DNA from: Hymenoscyphus infarciens
Lineage: Eukaryota > Ascomycota > Leotiomycetes > Helotiales > Helotiaceae
Direction of reading: 5' to 3'
Assembly: GCA_001414345.1 (NCBI GenBank)
Contig: LLCB01000110.1
Coordinates: 106,330-170,329, forward strand
Length of the DNA stretch: 64,000 bases
Below, piece by piece: positions 34,029-45,858 of this stretch. A model generated the notes under the pieces. The model was not told the DNA's origin. It saw nothing but the letters and a program-made list of their open reading frames with translations, and did no database searches. The position numbers and the translations under genes were made by a program. How positions within the stretch are numbered: the first letter of the stretch is position 1; every line of letters begins with the position of its first letter.

Positions 34029-35808
34029 CTATTTACATGATCCGGGTCCATGAGCATGGTAAAAGTCAAAGGACTGTATTATGCCTCCAGTGTACATCAA
34101 AGCTGCGAAGACAACCGTCACATGAAAGACCTGATGACTTGCTCCCAATATGTCGAATCTTCTTGCACTCCATCGTTCAGGAATCTGCGAAGCGTTAGCG
34201 ATCATTTGGCATTTGTTTTTCTTTTATTTTATTCTTCTTCTCGAGTTACAAACCTTCAGAGCGTATGCGGTTGCACCCAGTGTATTTAAAACAAGTGTTT
34301 TTAGTACCCAGGTGATTCCCATTCGTTGTTCTTGCAAAGACCAACCATATTTATAAATCCCATGGACAACAGGGATCATTGTGAAGATGGCTAGACTCCC
34401 GAAAGTTGCAGCACGAATTGGTCGAAGACGTGTCTCTCTAAAGCCAGGCTGGAATGTCGAAATGGAACACGCGATTGCTAAAAGGGATATCTATATTCTT
34501 CAGTGACAGCCCATGAGTTATTTGGTCTTTTCTCGTAACCTACCACAGTCCAATAAAAATATTGAAGTGTCTGTTCGCAGCTGAAGCCATAATATACCAA
34601 TGGAATAACTGCACCCCACATCAATAGGATTACACCTTGATAGTCCAATTGGGCCCCAAAATTGTCGATTTCCTTGCTGTGGTTCATGATTGTGTGGTAA
34701 CTAGAGCTCTGTCAGAAAACTCGCTACTACATATCAATGCCTTGGGCTATCCTACGTTGCTGAGAGTATAAAGCATATTGCTACACCTATAAAGTAAATC
34801 AAGCAGACAGTTTTATCTCCTCTGGTAGCTATTGCGTATCTTGGCGGAATTTCCGTCTTGAAAATGAAAATGGGTATTATCATGAAAACGCACGCTGCTA
34901 TTAAGTGCGAGTATATGTTTACTTTGGCAAGACGTCAGTAAACAGCTTAACTCTGATTTGGCTTTAAAATACCCGTTTCGTTGTGGATATAAGTCAAGCT
35001 ACGGATGCAAGAGGAAAGTGATCCGGAAGCACAACTACTTGAAAGTCAGTTAAATTTTTTGCTTGTGCTTCTAGTCAAATTCGAGACAGAAGCAACCAAA
35101 TCTACCCAGCATATCTCTGCACATGGCATGGAAATCTCTTTGCATATTTTTCCATTTATAAGAAAAGCCAAATAAGCCTTCTGGGTAGCTTCGGCGACTC
35201 TACCGTCTCCAAATCTGGAAACAAATATTCAACTTTCATTTATAGAAATTCTCCAAGACAATCACATTTCAAACGCAATCCTAACTTCTTCATTGTTCGA
35301 ACCCGAAGACTCTCTTTGAATACACCTCCCTCATAGTTTTCAAGCTTCGCAATTGAAAAAATGCGGTTCCGCAGATCTACTGCAGATTCGATGTACCAAA
35401 CTCCCTGACAGAGTGATATGGAGTTCAAGCATTGTAGAAGTCAAGATAAGACGCTCCTTGTGTGCTACATCATAACGAGAATGCACTTACCGATATCCCG
35501 TTTCAATAAACTCATTATCTTCCCTATCACCTCCATCAGCCACCCCTAATGCAGGTAGCCAACCACTTCCCAAAACTCACTGTTGCCACCGTTCTATTTA
35601 CACATCAGCCACAAGAGCTCCACTACCAAATCTAGACCGCTGTTGGCCACCCATTTCCAGCGTTTTACTCACCTAATTCACGCCACAATCTTAAAGTTGC
35701 CGTCGTTGTCTCTGAGTTCAATAGAAGACGTTTCTCCTCGCCCCACGTGTTGATCTTCTCAGGGGTCCCGCAAATGGGGTTGGGGTTATTACTTTTCCGG
35801 CGAATCAT
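34029..35808 (-). CDS. PAQR / haemolysin III-family seven-helix membrane protein (Izh-like)
   Basis: Eight exons: 35808-35673, 35593-35581 (13 nt), 35523-35491, 35037-34973, 34921-34756, 34700-34544, 34490-34254 and 34184-34029, giving 320 residues with every junction in frame. Family motifs: ERWQQEDNEFIETGYR, then SLTYIHNETVNIYSHL, LSATYHTIMNHS (zinc-site His), LDYQGVILLMWG, IPLVYYGF, YWTVISLLAIACS, IPERWSARRFDI and GASHQVFH (HxxxH-like zinc site). Several hydrophobic segments fit seven helices. Fungal members (Izh1-4) act in membrane sterol/zinc homeostasis; related PAQRs bind adiponectin, progestins or act as ceramidases. Branch-like CTGAC/CTAAC elements precede most acceptors. The start Met (MIRRKSNNP) is the least certain part: an open frame at 36122-35847 could hold an earlier exon. 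No disrupting mutation, so the gene looks functional. Confidence 0.88.
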
Positions 35809-38800
35809 ATGGAAGCGGAAGCGGGAGAAGGTGAGACAGAACAATCTCACGCGAGAAAAAAAGCAATAAATGGGAAAGAAAAATATTGGAAGCCGAAACA
35901 CGGAAATTTCCAAGACAAGGGTTTGAGAGATCTGTCTTTTTTTTTTCTTTGAAGTTTGGTTTTTGGTTTTCTAGGGTGTGATGAAAAGATTTGAGGGTTT
36001 GAAATGGCGGTGAGAAATTTGGACAAGACGCTTGGTTTTGGATCGTGGGCACGCTTTGACAATTTGATGGAATTGCACTGGCTTGAGACTGGATCTTTTC
36101 GTTTCCGTGTGGCTGGCATCATGTTTCGTAATGCTTTGCTTGCAATGGAATGCGAAAAGGGACTGATTTTACGATATATTTTCTGTAAGTCTTGATAATT
36201 GAGCTATCAAATTTGATATATAGCGTGGTATCGAACTTCAATTGCGTAATTTCTTCGCCTGCTGTATATTTTGTTTCTGCCAGCCTCTATCACTTGTTTC
36301 GTACTCACCAATCACAAGGCCGATCAAGCAGTGGTCAATCCGGCGTGGAATGGTACCGAGCACTGCCGCGTAGTTGTTTTCAAAGTACCGGATGGATGTT
36401 TCGGGAAGCTGTCTCTCTAACCTATCAAACGGGTGAGGATCTCGAGACAGGCAGTTGTAGAGAAAGGGTACTTTAGCTTGGATTTTTTTGATTTTTTTGA
36501 GAAAGATGGATTTGTTTCCTTTGACCCTCATTCATATTCTTCCCGGTGGGCAAAGACAATTCCGATCTGCTTCAGGAATTTTCCTCTTTGAGTATGAGCG
36601 TCAAGATTGTGTATCGAAATAAACATCTGGATTTGATGTCTCGCTTTTCGCCGTTACCTATTTCCCTTGAAGTCTATCCCACAATAAGGCTCTACGACTC
36701 CCCAGATCTACAGTCGTGCTCACTAAAATGTGTGTCTCGGGAGAAGGTGGAGTCTGTTTTATGAATTTTGTTTTTGTATTAGGGTCATGAGCCCTAGCCT
36801 TCTGATGGAAGGAATAGATTGGTTTTGATTGGAGTTGTTTGTTTAAATTCTGGTCTTTACACGAGCCAGGCACTCCTTTTGTCAATGTATCCCTTGTTCT
36901 AATTGTCATTCGGTAACCCCTTTAATTCGGCGTTGTGGTTTAGCGAGGAGTAGTATTAGCTTGAAACAGTTTTGGTGGTGTCGAGACTACATTTTATTTT
37001 GATCCGTCCTCTCGTATGATACTCTCTCTTCCTCATTTATTGTATTTGGATCCCCAATTTGATGTCATCACGGGGTGTGGCCAAGTATTCATATATGACG
37101 CCGTCTCAACCAAGCGTTAAATCCAGCAGAGCCGAGTGATATTTTATTTCATTATGTATGGATTCCGGAGGCAGCAGCTCTAGGCTAATTCTAAGTACAT
37201 AGATTCTTATCGTTACTTGATAAGTTCTAGGAGACAAAAGTTTGCATTCTCGGATTCCCTCGATCTTTCTTGCATCTCTTCCTTTACACGGTTCTTATTG
37301 TTTAACAGCGCATGTATTTCCTAGATCTCTCTCCTTGATTCTGTCATCACTCTTCGAATTCAGATTCCCATTTGAACTGTATTATGAATTCAGTTATAGG
37401 ATACAGACCTTCCAAGTTGCTTGTTGGACCAGCTAGCTCGAAATAACAAGGGTTAATTTATTGCTTTGGAAAGGGGATCTCATGGAAATTAGTTACACCA
37501 CGCAGCTTTCTTGTGAACGGAAAATTCGCGAGCCAACCAGGCCGTGAGAGCTCAATACTATAGTAACGCTCCACTCCTAACGAAATTTGGATTAAAAAAA
37601 GTCGTTATTAATCTTCATACCATTATTGCGCCAGTAATTCCTAGACAAGTGCAAATGTCATCCGTTTGAAGAGTCAAGAAGCCGAGAGTTAAATTATCCT
37701 CGAAACACAGGAAAAGTGGAAATTACTATGCGAGCCTCCCATTTCTCCTTGCTTGTGTCTCGCTTGAACAATTACAAATATTTTCCAAAACTATTTAGAA
37801 GAATTAAGGAACCTTAATCCTCCTATACATTCTCGAACAATACAAGCATCCAATAAGCCTAGGATAAACGGAGTGAGTAAACCCCACATCTGTTACCTAA
37901 CTATCATGGACTGTTTCCATAATGTAAAGTAAGGTAGGTGTACGTGGAGCAATGGCCGAACTTCTTGCAAAACTTCTTATAAGAGCTGTTGTCATTATGC
38001 TCGCAAACCCTCTTGCGCTATCATTTTTACGTTTCAAGAATTGGTGACCAACTCTTCTATTTCCCATTCAGACTTACGCCAAAGACCATAATTGCGAGCT
38101 GGAGGAAAGGGGAATTAGTCTCACTTATGTAGTGGCGAAATGAAGTTTAAATTCGCGGTTCTCTTTGCAAAGCATGGTGTTTTATAATCGACCGGATGGA
38201 GTGAGCTTCAATCAATATGGAAACAACACTGGCGTGGAAAGGGAGACACGTTTTAGGATAGATATTGAATGTACTTCATGACCTCAAGACGTCTGTCTCA
38301 CTTGTTTCCCACGGGCGCAGCCTACCAGGGCAGCAGAGCAAGTATGCGCACTTCCACCTGATGCCGAGGGAAAGTCTTATATTTCGCCGTAAGAAAGAGA
38401 AGCGGCCTCTTCTATGATGTCTCTTTCCCTCAGCCAAGTATAAGCACGATGGCACTGTGGTCATCCAAACACGCTCTCCAGTTGCTGAGTTGGTGAGTAT
38501 GAGGTAGGCGCCCAACAGACTTGACTACATGGGCTACGTCTGCAATTCTTGAACTTGGTTGTGTGGTGCGGGCGAAGTGAGAAAAGAATTAAGAATTCTT
38601 GAATCCGAGGGGGGGGTTATACTCAACGCTAACCCACATTCGGGCGAGAGGTCCTGAATGCTCCTTCCCTCTCATCATCTAGGAATGCTGGACCCACGTC
38701 AACAAACCTTAATCTGGAGCAGTCCTCGGCTCGACACTCCAGGTCCACTCTGGTTGCGCTTTCTCGCTCCTTCTGTCTTTTGAAGCGAGAAACCAACACT

Positions 38801-40079
38801 CGCTCGTCTTAGCCTCGTCCTCTACCCTCCTTCACTCGCTCATTTCTCTCTTAAAACGCTCTTGCCTCGATATTCTCTCGCTCCTTCCGTCTTTGAAATG
38901 CGACACTCGACTCTGCACAGTGGCAGCTAGGCCCCGAGAACCACCAGTTTATACCATCCAGGGAAGTACCCCCAACAGAGGGGTCCCTCTGCCGCCAGGT
39001 CTCCTATCTCTTCAATAATGACTGTTCACTTCGAAGGGGAATAGATATTTATCTCACTCATCTCCCACGGCTTTTCTCAAAGACTCTATTGGATGTTGAG
39101 ACTGCTCCATACTTTTCCAAACCGTGGTTGACTTGAGAACTAAAATCTACTTTTCTCAACACAATGTATCCTTCATTGGTTGGACATCTGATTTTACCTT
39201 TCACTTTCTTAAAATTCTGGCGACGAAGTACTACAACGACCGCAAATATCACGGGGTTTTAGATGAGCTTGATGAACAAGAAGTAAGCGACAAATCCCGT
39301 AGCTCTGAGAGCTTTCCAAGGGGCCATCATTTTATGTGGCACTTTCCAGGGGTTTCAAAGTAAGGCCGGGCTGTTTCTGTCAAGATCCTACTATTTTTCC
39401 ATGGAAGGAAGTTGCTAGTTTGAGGCATTCAAAAGAACCAAATTAAAACTTGCACATCAAATTCCAAGTTTGAAGTAGAAATGTTACTTTCTTGAGTGGG
39501 ATTTCTAGAAAGTCCGACATAAATGTAAGTCACTGAATTCCATAAATTAAAAGGTGATGTAAAGAAAAGTACCTTGCAAAACACGAATGCCATTAAACTT
39601 TTCAAGTTCAACAATTACCACAAGTAGCAACCCCTCTACGTTTTTCTTTTCGTGATGGTTAAGTCAAGAGCAAGTCCCAAGATTTGACAACAAAAGGAAA
39701 ATTGTCAAATATATTGCTTCTCAACAGATATAGATATAAGACTAGCTGTGAAACGATGGCTCAAAGAGCCACTGGGTGGACAGGTCGGGGTTCCGGGTTC
39801 CAAATATTTGTGTCTAAATTCTGCTCTCTGAAGCCAAAGTGTCTAATAAGCAGACAATTTGTCCTGATCTTTCTATACCATTGTCCATACCCTTTCCCGT
39901 GTCGAAATATCCGCCGGTACCAAAACTGTCCGTGTAATTATTCACGACCAAAGAATGTGGAAAAGGACGGAAAAATACTTCGAAGCAAACTCAGAAATGA
40001 TAACAAAGGTGGTATTCATATCTGCATTATAGTCAGAAGCGATATAAGCCTCCCTCTTGACGATATTCTATAACCCATG
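35809..40079. other. 4.3-kb gene-poor region
   Basis: No recognisable gene. Contains the possible exon at 36309-36531 and an imperfect direct repeat (38761-38790 and 38873-38905, around CTCGCTCCTTC-GTCTTT-GAA). Base composition drifts towards AT at the right end, leading into the AT-rich island. Confidence 0.45.
36309..36531 (-). other. Possible protein-coding exon, unassigned
   Basis: An open frame with protein-like composition (FLYNCLSRDPHPFDRLERQL, then RYFENNYAAVLGTIPRRIDH) ends exactly at a consensus donor (GTGAGT, from 36308). If spliced at the ACAG near 36263, the next segment stays open for about 48 codons to a TGA. I do not recognise the family. It could be an exon of an unknown gene, a remnant, or chance. 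Confidence 0.3.
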
Positions 40080-41913
40080 CGTTTTTAGGAAAGATTTCTT
40101 GATTCCTCTCCTTTTAGACACTCTTTTCCTCTTGCTAACAACGTATATTATTATCTTGCCGCGAACAGTGAATAAGAGCTCTATACCTCCTTTCTTACTC
40201 TATAAGCTTTTCCGGGGAGAAAAAAACAGACACTTTTATCTCTCTCTTAATTTTTATAAGATGTTAGTAGAGATCACTCAACTTCACAGAGGTAACGAAA
40301 ATTTTCCTTGTAAAAGAGAGCTTCCTAGGAATTAGCTATTACCTAGTTTCTTCTTAGGAAACTTGCTTCGATATAATAGTAAACATGCTTAGATATACTA
40401 ACAAATAGAGAGGAGATATAATAAGATATAGCAGTTCTTTCTAGCCAAGTCTTACATCTTAAAGAGTCCTTTAGTTTTTCTGTTTTCTAAAATAAATAAG
40501 GAAAAAACCCCCGGGGAAATAAGGAAGAAAAAATCCCAGATTACAGAAACAGTGTTAAAAGGAAGCTTATATCGTAACTGACTATATACACAAACACGTA
40601 CTAACATCTACCTCACTGAACTTAATAAACAAATCCAAGACACCCATTTCTTAAAAACATAGCAGAGCTAGTTTTTTCTCTTAGTATCTAGATAAAATAA
40701 CTCCTATAATAGAATCAAAGGTTAGAATAGAAATTGCTTTATCTATTCACTTCTTAACTTCTAGCGAGAATACACTCTTTCTATTCTTCGCTTACCTCTC
40801 TCTCATCGCTTCTCTAAAATAGAGAATAAAAAGTAAAATAAAGTAACTATTCAAGACTCTCTCTCTCTTATAAAGAAAAGAATCCCGATAGATAGACTCT
40901 AACTTAAGCGAGGGAAAAATATTAGTATATATACTATAGACTTATATCTTTTTATAACTAATAGATAATAAATAATACTTTTTCCTCTTACTATTTATTA
41001 CTAACTTAATAAATAGTTAGTAATAACTTTTAAGAAAGACCTTTTATTAATAAAAAGAGAATAATAAAAAGAGATTATCTAATTAACTTAAGATATAAAA
41101 CACTCATATAAAAAGTTCTAGTATATTTAGTATTTTAGCTTTCCTCGTCTTAGTTAGCCTAGTACTTAGAATAGGATAGGCTACTTACCTAGGTAAGGAT
41201 AGAAGAGGCTAGGCTAGATTAGAATTAAGGCTAAGCTAAGTTTAGTAGGCTAGGTACTCTAACTAGGATAGAAGTGGCTAGGAAAGTTCTAAAAACAGGA
41301 TAAAAGTAGCTAGGCAGATAGAAAAAGGAGGCTAGGCTAGAGTAGGATTAGGAAGGCAACTCTCTAATTAGGACCTAGACTCTCTTTTCTACCTAAGACC
41401 CTCTTTTCTACTCGCCTTCTAGATATTAAGCGAAATTAGCAACCTAGGCTCTCTTTTCTACCTACCTTCTAGATATTAAGTAAAATTAGAGCCGCCTTCT
41501 AAGCTTTAAGCGAAATTAACTAGTCTAACTCTTCCTATCCTAGCCTCTCTATTTAATAAGGAAAGGTAAGCAAGTACTATAGAATAGGAGTAGCTAGGAA
41601 AGCTAGAATTTAAGAATAGGAGAAGATAAGATAGTCTTAAAATAGAGGCAGGAGAGAGAAGAAGCGTCGAGGCAGAATAGAATAACAGATTAGGCGGGGA
41701 AACCTAAAACACTAAGTATATTCAAAGATATCTAAGAGTTCGCTATCTAAAGCTATTTTATAAGTATAAAAGTCTAAAAACAACTAAATTATAAATTATA
41801 AATTACAAATTATAAATTATAAATTATAATTTATAAAAGTTAAGTATTTATAGCTAGATTAACTAAAGCCTCTAAGAGATATAGTAAATCTTAAACTATA
41901 TTATATTATTCTA

Positions 41914-41974
41914 TTCTCTTACTCTCTTACTCTCTTACTCTCTTACTCTCTTACTCTCTTACTCTCTTACTCTT
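41914..41974. repeat. Tandem ACTCTCTT octamers
   Basis: Seven to eight near-perfect copies of ACTCTCTT. Confidence 0.9.
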
Positions 41975-42126
41975 CTGTTTTATTCTTTTATCTATTACGT
42001 ATACTAAGAGAGTATAGATACGAATATAGATAAGAGTATAAAAGAGAGAGAGAATAAGTATATATTTCAAAGGAAAGTTTTTCCTAGTATAGAGAAGAGA
42101 AGTTTAGCTAAAGTAGTAAATAATAT

Positions 42127-42134
42127 TCTCTCTA

Positions 42135-42174
<40 letters not shown>

Positions 42175-42214
42175 TTCTGTCTTTCTCGCTTTCTCTTTCT
42201 CTTTCTTCTCTCTT
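42127..42214. repeat. Polypyrimidine (CT)n tract
   Basis: Almost pure C/T with long CT runs. A purine (GA)n tract at 42375-42410 on the same strand is complementary to it, so the pair could fold together. Confidence 0.9.
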
Positions 42215-42804
42215 ATTTATCCAAAAAGAATAAAAAGAATAAAAATTATCTACTACAAGAGTGAGATACTAAGTAGTAAAGATATAATAGCGAGGGAGCG
42301 ATATTACTACTATATATATAATACTTATTATCTCTCTCTATTCTCTAATTAGATACTATAGACAGTCTTAGTATAGAGAGAGAGCGAGAGAGAGAGAGAG
42401 AAGGAAGGAGCAAGAACTTGAAATAAAAAAAATATTCTCTTTTATACTTCTGAAAAGTAATATTTTACGATTTATAATTTACGATTTAGTCGTTTCCAAC
42501 TTTAAGTATATATAGGATAGTATACTAAGACAACGACGACAACGACAACAAACGATCTTTTTCCAACTATAAACCTATAGTAGCTATATACGGTATTAGT
42601 CTAATATACGTAACGTAATATAAGGCTATAAGATAATTAACTCAAACTTTTAAACTAAACTATTAATCTACTTCTTAATCCCTTAATCTATTAAACTATT
42701 AATCTATTAATCTAAACTATGATTGCACTCCTCAAGATAATCCACTCCGTAAGATAAACAAGGTAAACAAGGTAAATAAGGTAAATAAGAACAAGAACAA
42801 GAAA

Positions 42805-43007
42805 ACCCAAACCTCCCAAACCTCTCAAATCCTAAACTCTCAAATTCCCAAATCCCAAAATCCTAAACTCCCAAATTCCCAAACCTCCCAAATCCCAAAT
42901 CCCAAAATCCCATAAACTACACTATTATTATTAATAATTCTATAACCACCATTTATCCTTTACCCTTTACCCTTTACCCTTTACATTTCACATTTTACAT
43001 TTTAAAT
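42805..43007. repeat. CCCAAA-type and CCCTTTA-type tandem repeats
   Basis: From 42805 to 42912 the DNA is built of variants of TCCCAAA / TCCTAAAC. From 42955 to 43007 it is CCCTTTA heptamers decaying into ACATTTT. The units are not the fungal telomere repeat TTAGGG. Confidence 0.85.
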
Positions 43008-43049
43008 ATAAATTTAATCTCCCCAACGCTAGAAGGCTGGCTAGGAGGA

Positions 43050-43262
43050 GTTCCCGCCACATCACATCACACATCACATCCACATCACCCACATCACAGG
43101 GCAAGGCAAGGCAAAGCTCCAAGCAAAGATCTACCTACCTACCTAAGCAATTGAAAACCTCCACTTACTTATTTATTTTGCACCACACTACCACTTTTGC
43201 AGCACCGCTTTTGCAGCACCGCTTTTGCACCACTAATTTTGCACCACTACTTTTGCAAGGGA
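43050..43262. repeat. Cluster of short minisatellites at the island edge
   Basis: ACATCAC repeats (about 43060-43098), GGCAA repeats (about 43099-43115), ACCT repeats, then about five copies of a 14-15-bp unit CACC(G/A)CTTTTGCA (43190-43262) follow one another directly. Confidence 0.8.
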
Positions 43263-43821
43263 ACGAACTTACCTATTCCGAGGTATTTAGGCAAGCAACA
43301 CACATGTATAGTAAAAGAGTGTCGCGAGACTCGCGAGGCGGAGTTTCCCCTGCTACATACAACCTTGGAGTGTGTAGGTCCCTTTGCTATTCCATCATGC
43401 TGACAGGTTTCCTCGATGCCGGTTCAAGGATTCTATAAAATTGCACTCGTCTACCCATCTCAGCATCTTCAATGTCGGGTGGCAAGGAAGACATACAGAC
43501 ACGTGTCGACGAAAGAGTGAGTGAACCAAAAATTGATTCATATTCAATGCCCTCTATTGCAAAAGACACAAACTGACCGACTACTCGCTATGCCCAGAAA
43601 AATAAACGCCCAATATATCCTACAGCAACAACAACAGGCATCAAATAAATGCCAGCACACACCACGCGCCAATATGTACAAAAAAACAATGAAGCGCAAA
43701 AGCCACCTCCGATCCCGTGAAATCATTCCATCCGTGGGTATCTTTCCCAAAAAAAAAAACATCCAAGACAAAAAAACCAACCAGTCCAACATGTATAAAA
43801 AAGGGCCAAAAAATAAACGAT

Positions 43822-45858
43822 CTACACAAGTTGCATCCCCTTCCCAACAGTCATTCGACTAAGACTCATCGTCCTGTTGGAGCTCTTCTGATCCCCGTCC
43901 ATTACATCTCCAAAGGTATTATCTTGGAATGCCCTTTCTTCGCTGGGAGTTTGGAAGACATCGTTGTCGTATCGTGCCTCGTCATCACTGCTATCATCGC
44001 CTTCAAAACTAGAGAAGGCGGTAGGTTGGCTTTGAATTATATGATTGCTAATTGCATACTCCGAGTTGGGCGTGGGGTATGCAGTCGAAGGTCTTATGGT
44101 TCGGATCTCCTTCCGGAGACCATGGACAAGAGTTTCCAACTCCCGACGAGCATTTTGCTCCGTCATGATTAAGTTTGTCAGATACGATAGATGTTCTTGT
44201 GTGAAACTACCATCTTTGGCTATTGTTGGAGAATTGCCAGGCATGCCACGTATGGTAGTAGAGGTTGATAGCGGACGGCCAGTGGTATTTTGTGATGAGA
44301 TGATGGCAGGATCAGTCCTCGGTAAGTTTGAAATAGGAAATGTCTCAAGTGAGGGTTGATGATACGTGTTCGTGTCGACTGTGGGGGCGCGGCTACTCCC
44401 GTAAGATGAGGATCGGTTTTGGCTCGTCGCTTCAAGGGTTCGATGTCGTGGTTCGTGCTTTTGTTGGGAGGTCTCAGAAGTGCCCGTTCGTGGCCGAGTT
44501 CCATATGTACATTTGCTGTTTCTTCTTGGTGGATCTTGGAGCTGTAGCGCATCTGCAGATTGTTGGCGATGTAATCGTATTATTGCCTTTTCCATTTTTT
44601 GCATTCGGGATTCGAGCCGTTGAACCCTGGTGTCCAGACTGGCTGCTTGGGTAATCTTCATCCCCGCCATTTCTCCCATGGGACCGAAATTGAAGGGTTG
44701 TGGGGGTTCTTGCGGTTGGGGCGGTATGAAATCGTTCCCCTCGTCCGCCCCATCATCTCTGTTCGAGGACATTGGTGACATGACTCCTGGGTCATAGCTT
44801 TCCCTCCAGTACCGGATCTCGTCACTCCTCCTTCTTGCCGCACTAGGTCCAGCAATGATAGATCTGAGTTCGCCCACACTTCGCGACCGCCTGTTGGGAT
44901 GGCTGCCGCTGGTCACTGCCATACCAATCCCGGCCTCGGTCTCATCGGCCGAGATAGCACGGCTTCCTCTCGCATGGCTGCTTGCAGGTCTCGGAGAAAG
45001 TCCTGTCCAACTTGTGGCAAACCCAGGAGGTCCCTTTGTTGGTGTCCACAGCCTGCTAGGAGTAGTAGCGCTACGCTGCCTGCTCGTGCCATCCGCTTGC
45101 ATCGAGTCTCGATTTGTATCGGGTGTGCCACGATGTGTAAAGTCCTCGGGGTCTACAACCACGGAATGAGACCGTAACGCCCGGTTGTACTCATTGATCG
45201 GGAGGGAGGCAGAGCGTTTCTGGGGGTTCAGCGAGTCTCTGTGATTGTCGTGCATGGCCGCCGGAACCTTGGTCATGTCAGTAATTTGCCATCCCTCCAG
45301 AACGTCCCGACTTACACTGTGATGCTGGCCTGCGCGGGCCGCAACTGGGCTTTCGCGTCCATTTAAAGTCCCAGCAGCACTTTTCCGTTTCTTCCCAAAA
45401 ATCCGGCCAAACACCGACCTCAGGGAAGATTTTTTGCGCTGTGGTGGATCCATGCTCGATTTGGAGGGAGCAATTGTGGTTGAATTCCGCAGGGCACTTG
45501 GTTGTAGGGGACTTGTGCGCCTGGAAGAGGCCTCCCTCAATGATGGCACCCGTGCAGTTGCTGGAACGGTGGTGGCTTCTGTCGGTACTATAAAGTCACC
45601 CACAGCTACCCCAGGCTGTTGGATTGTGTGTTCTAGTTCGGCCGCTGCCGAGGGGGTTAACTGCATCTGTTGCTGCTGCTCCTGGGCATTGTTGTCTCCC
45701 AAGGGCGTTGCAATTCCCGTCCCTGGGGCCCGAATTGGGAATTCTTCGTCATCCGGAAAGGGAATGGGAGGGCCTATTCGCCCTCTTATTGAGGAACCTG
45801 TATTTGACCGACTGGGTCCGTCCGACTTCCATTTCCCAGATTGCCTGAAGGGGCTCAT
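43822..45858 (-). CDS. Conserved fungal protein of unknown function, Ser/Arg/Pro-rich with short coiled coil
   Basis: Intronless ORF of 678 residues. The protein is largely disordered. A basic block RKKSSLRSVFGRIFGKKRKSA lies at about residues 140-160 (written here in two parts: RKKSSLRSVF and GRIFGKKRKSA). A coiled-coil segment (TRVQRLESRMQKMEKAIIRL) is at about 405-433 and a second helical segment (EQNARRELETLVHGLRKEI) nearer the end. The C-terminus has an acidic stretch (DDSSDDEARYDNDVFQTPSEE) and ends TMSLSRMTVGKG, a pattern I associate with uncharacterised Pezizomycotina proteins. A Gln run (AQEQQQQMQ) is near residue 60. No membrane segment or enzymatic motif. Function unknown. Confidence 0.8.
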   Translation of the reverse strand: MSPFRQSGKWKSDGPSRSNTGSSIRGRIGPPIPFPDDEEFPIRAPGTGIATPLGDNNAQEQQQQMQLTPSAAAELEHTIQQPGVAVGDFIVPTEATTVPATARVPSLREASSRRTSPLQPSALRNSTTIAPSKSSMDPPQRKKSSLRSVFGRIFGKKRKSAAGTLNGRESPVAARAGQHHSVSRDVLEGWQITDMTKVPAAMHDNHRDSLNPQKRSASLPINEYNRALRSHSVVVDPEDFTHRGTPDTNRDSMQADGTSRQRSATTPSRLWTPTKGPPGFATSWTGLSPRPASSHARGSRAISADETEAGIGMAVTSGSHPNRRSRSVGELRSIIAGPSAARRRSDEIRYWRESYDPGVMSPMSSNRDDGADEGNDFIPPQPQEPPQPFNFGPMGEMAGMKITQAASLDTRVQRLESRMQKMEKAIIRLHRQQSADALQLQDPPRRNSKCTYGTRPRTGTSETSQQKHEPRHRTLEATSQNRSSSYGSSRAPTVDTNTYHQPSLETFPISNLPRTDPAIISSQNTTGRPLSTSTTIRGMPGNSPTIAKDGSFTQEHLSYLTNLIMTEQNARRELETLVHGLRKEIRTIRPSTAYPTPNSEYAISNHIIQSQPTAFSSFEGDDSSDDEARYDNDVFQTPSEERAFQDNTFGDVMDGDQKSSNRTMSLSRMTVGKGMQLV

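Larger units (their letters stand above)
40080..43020. repeat. AT-rich, low-complexity island
   Basis: About 3 kb that is very AT-rich, poor in CpA/TpG and without usable ORFs, consistent with ancient RIP. It contains diverged CTAG-rich repeats (41130-41560), including three copies of a unit around CCTTCTAGATATTAAGCGAA, a hairpin with arms TTATTACTAAC/GTTAGTAATAA (40995-41005, 41016-41026), and the simple repeats listed separately. The parent element is not identifiable. Confidence 0.7.

Noticed and set aside
34478..34687. Separate short membrane protein
   Set aside because: This open frame is the sixth exon of the PAQR gene plus part of an intron.
41100..41700. CRISPR-like array of CTAG repeats
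   Set aside because: Units vary in length and sequence, without constant spacers, and CRISPR does not occur in fungal nuclear DNA.
42955..43007. Interstitial telomere repeat
   Set aside because: The unit is CCCTTTA, not CCCTAA, and it grades into ACATTTT; treated as an ordinary simple repeat.
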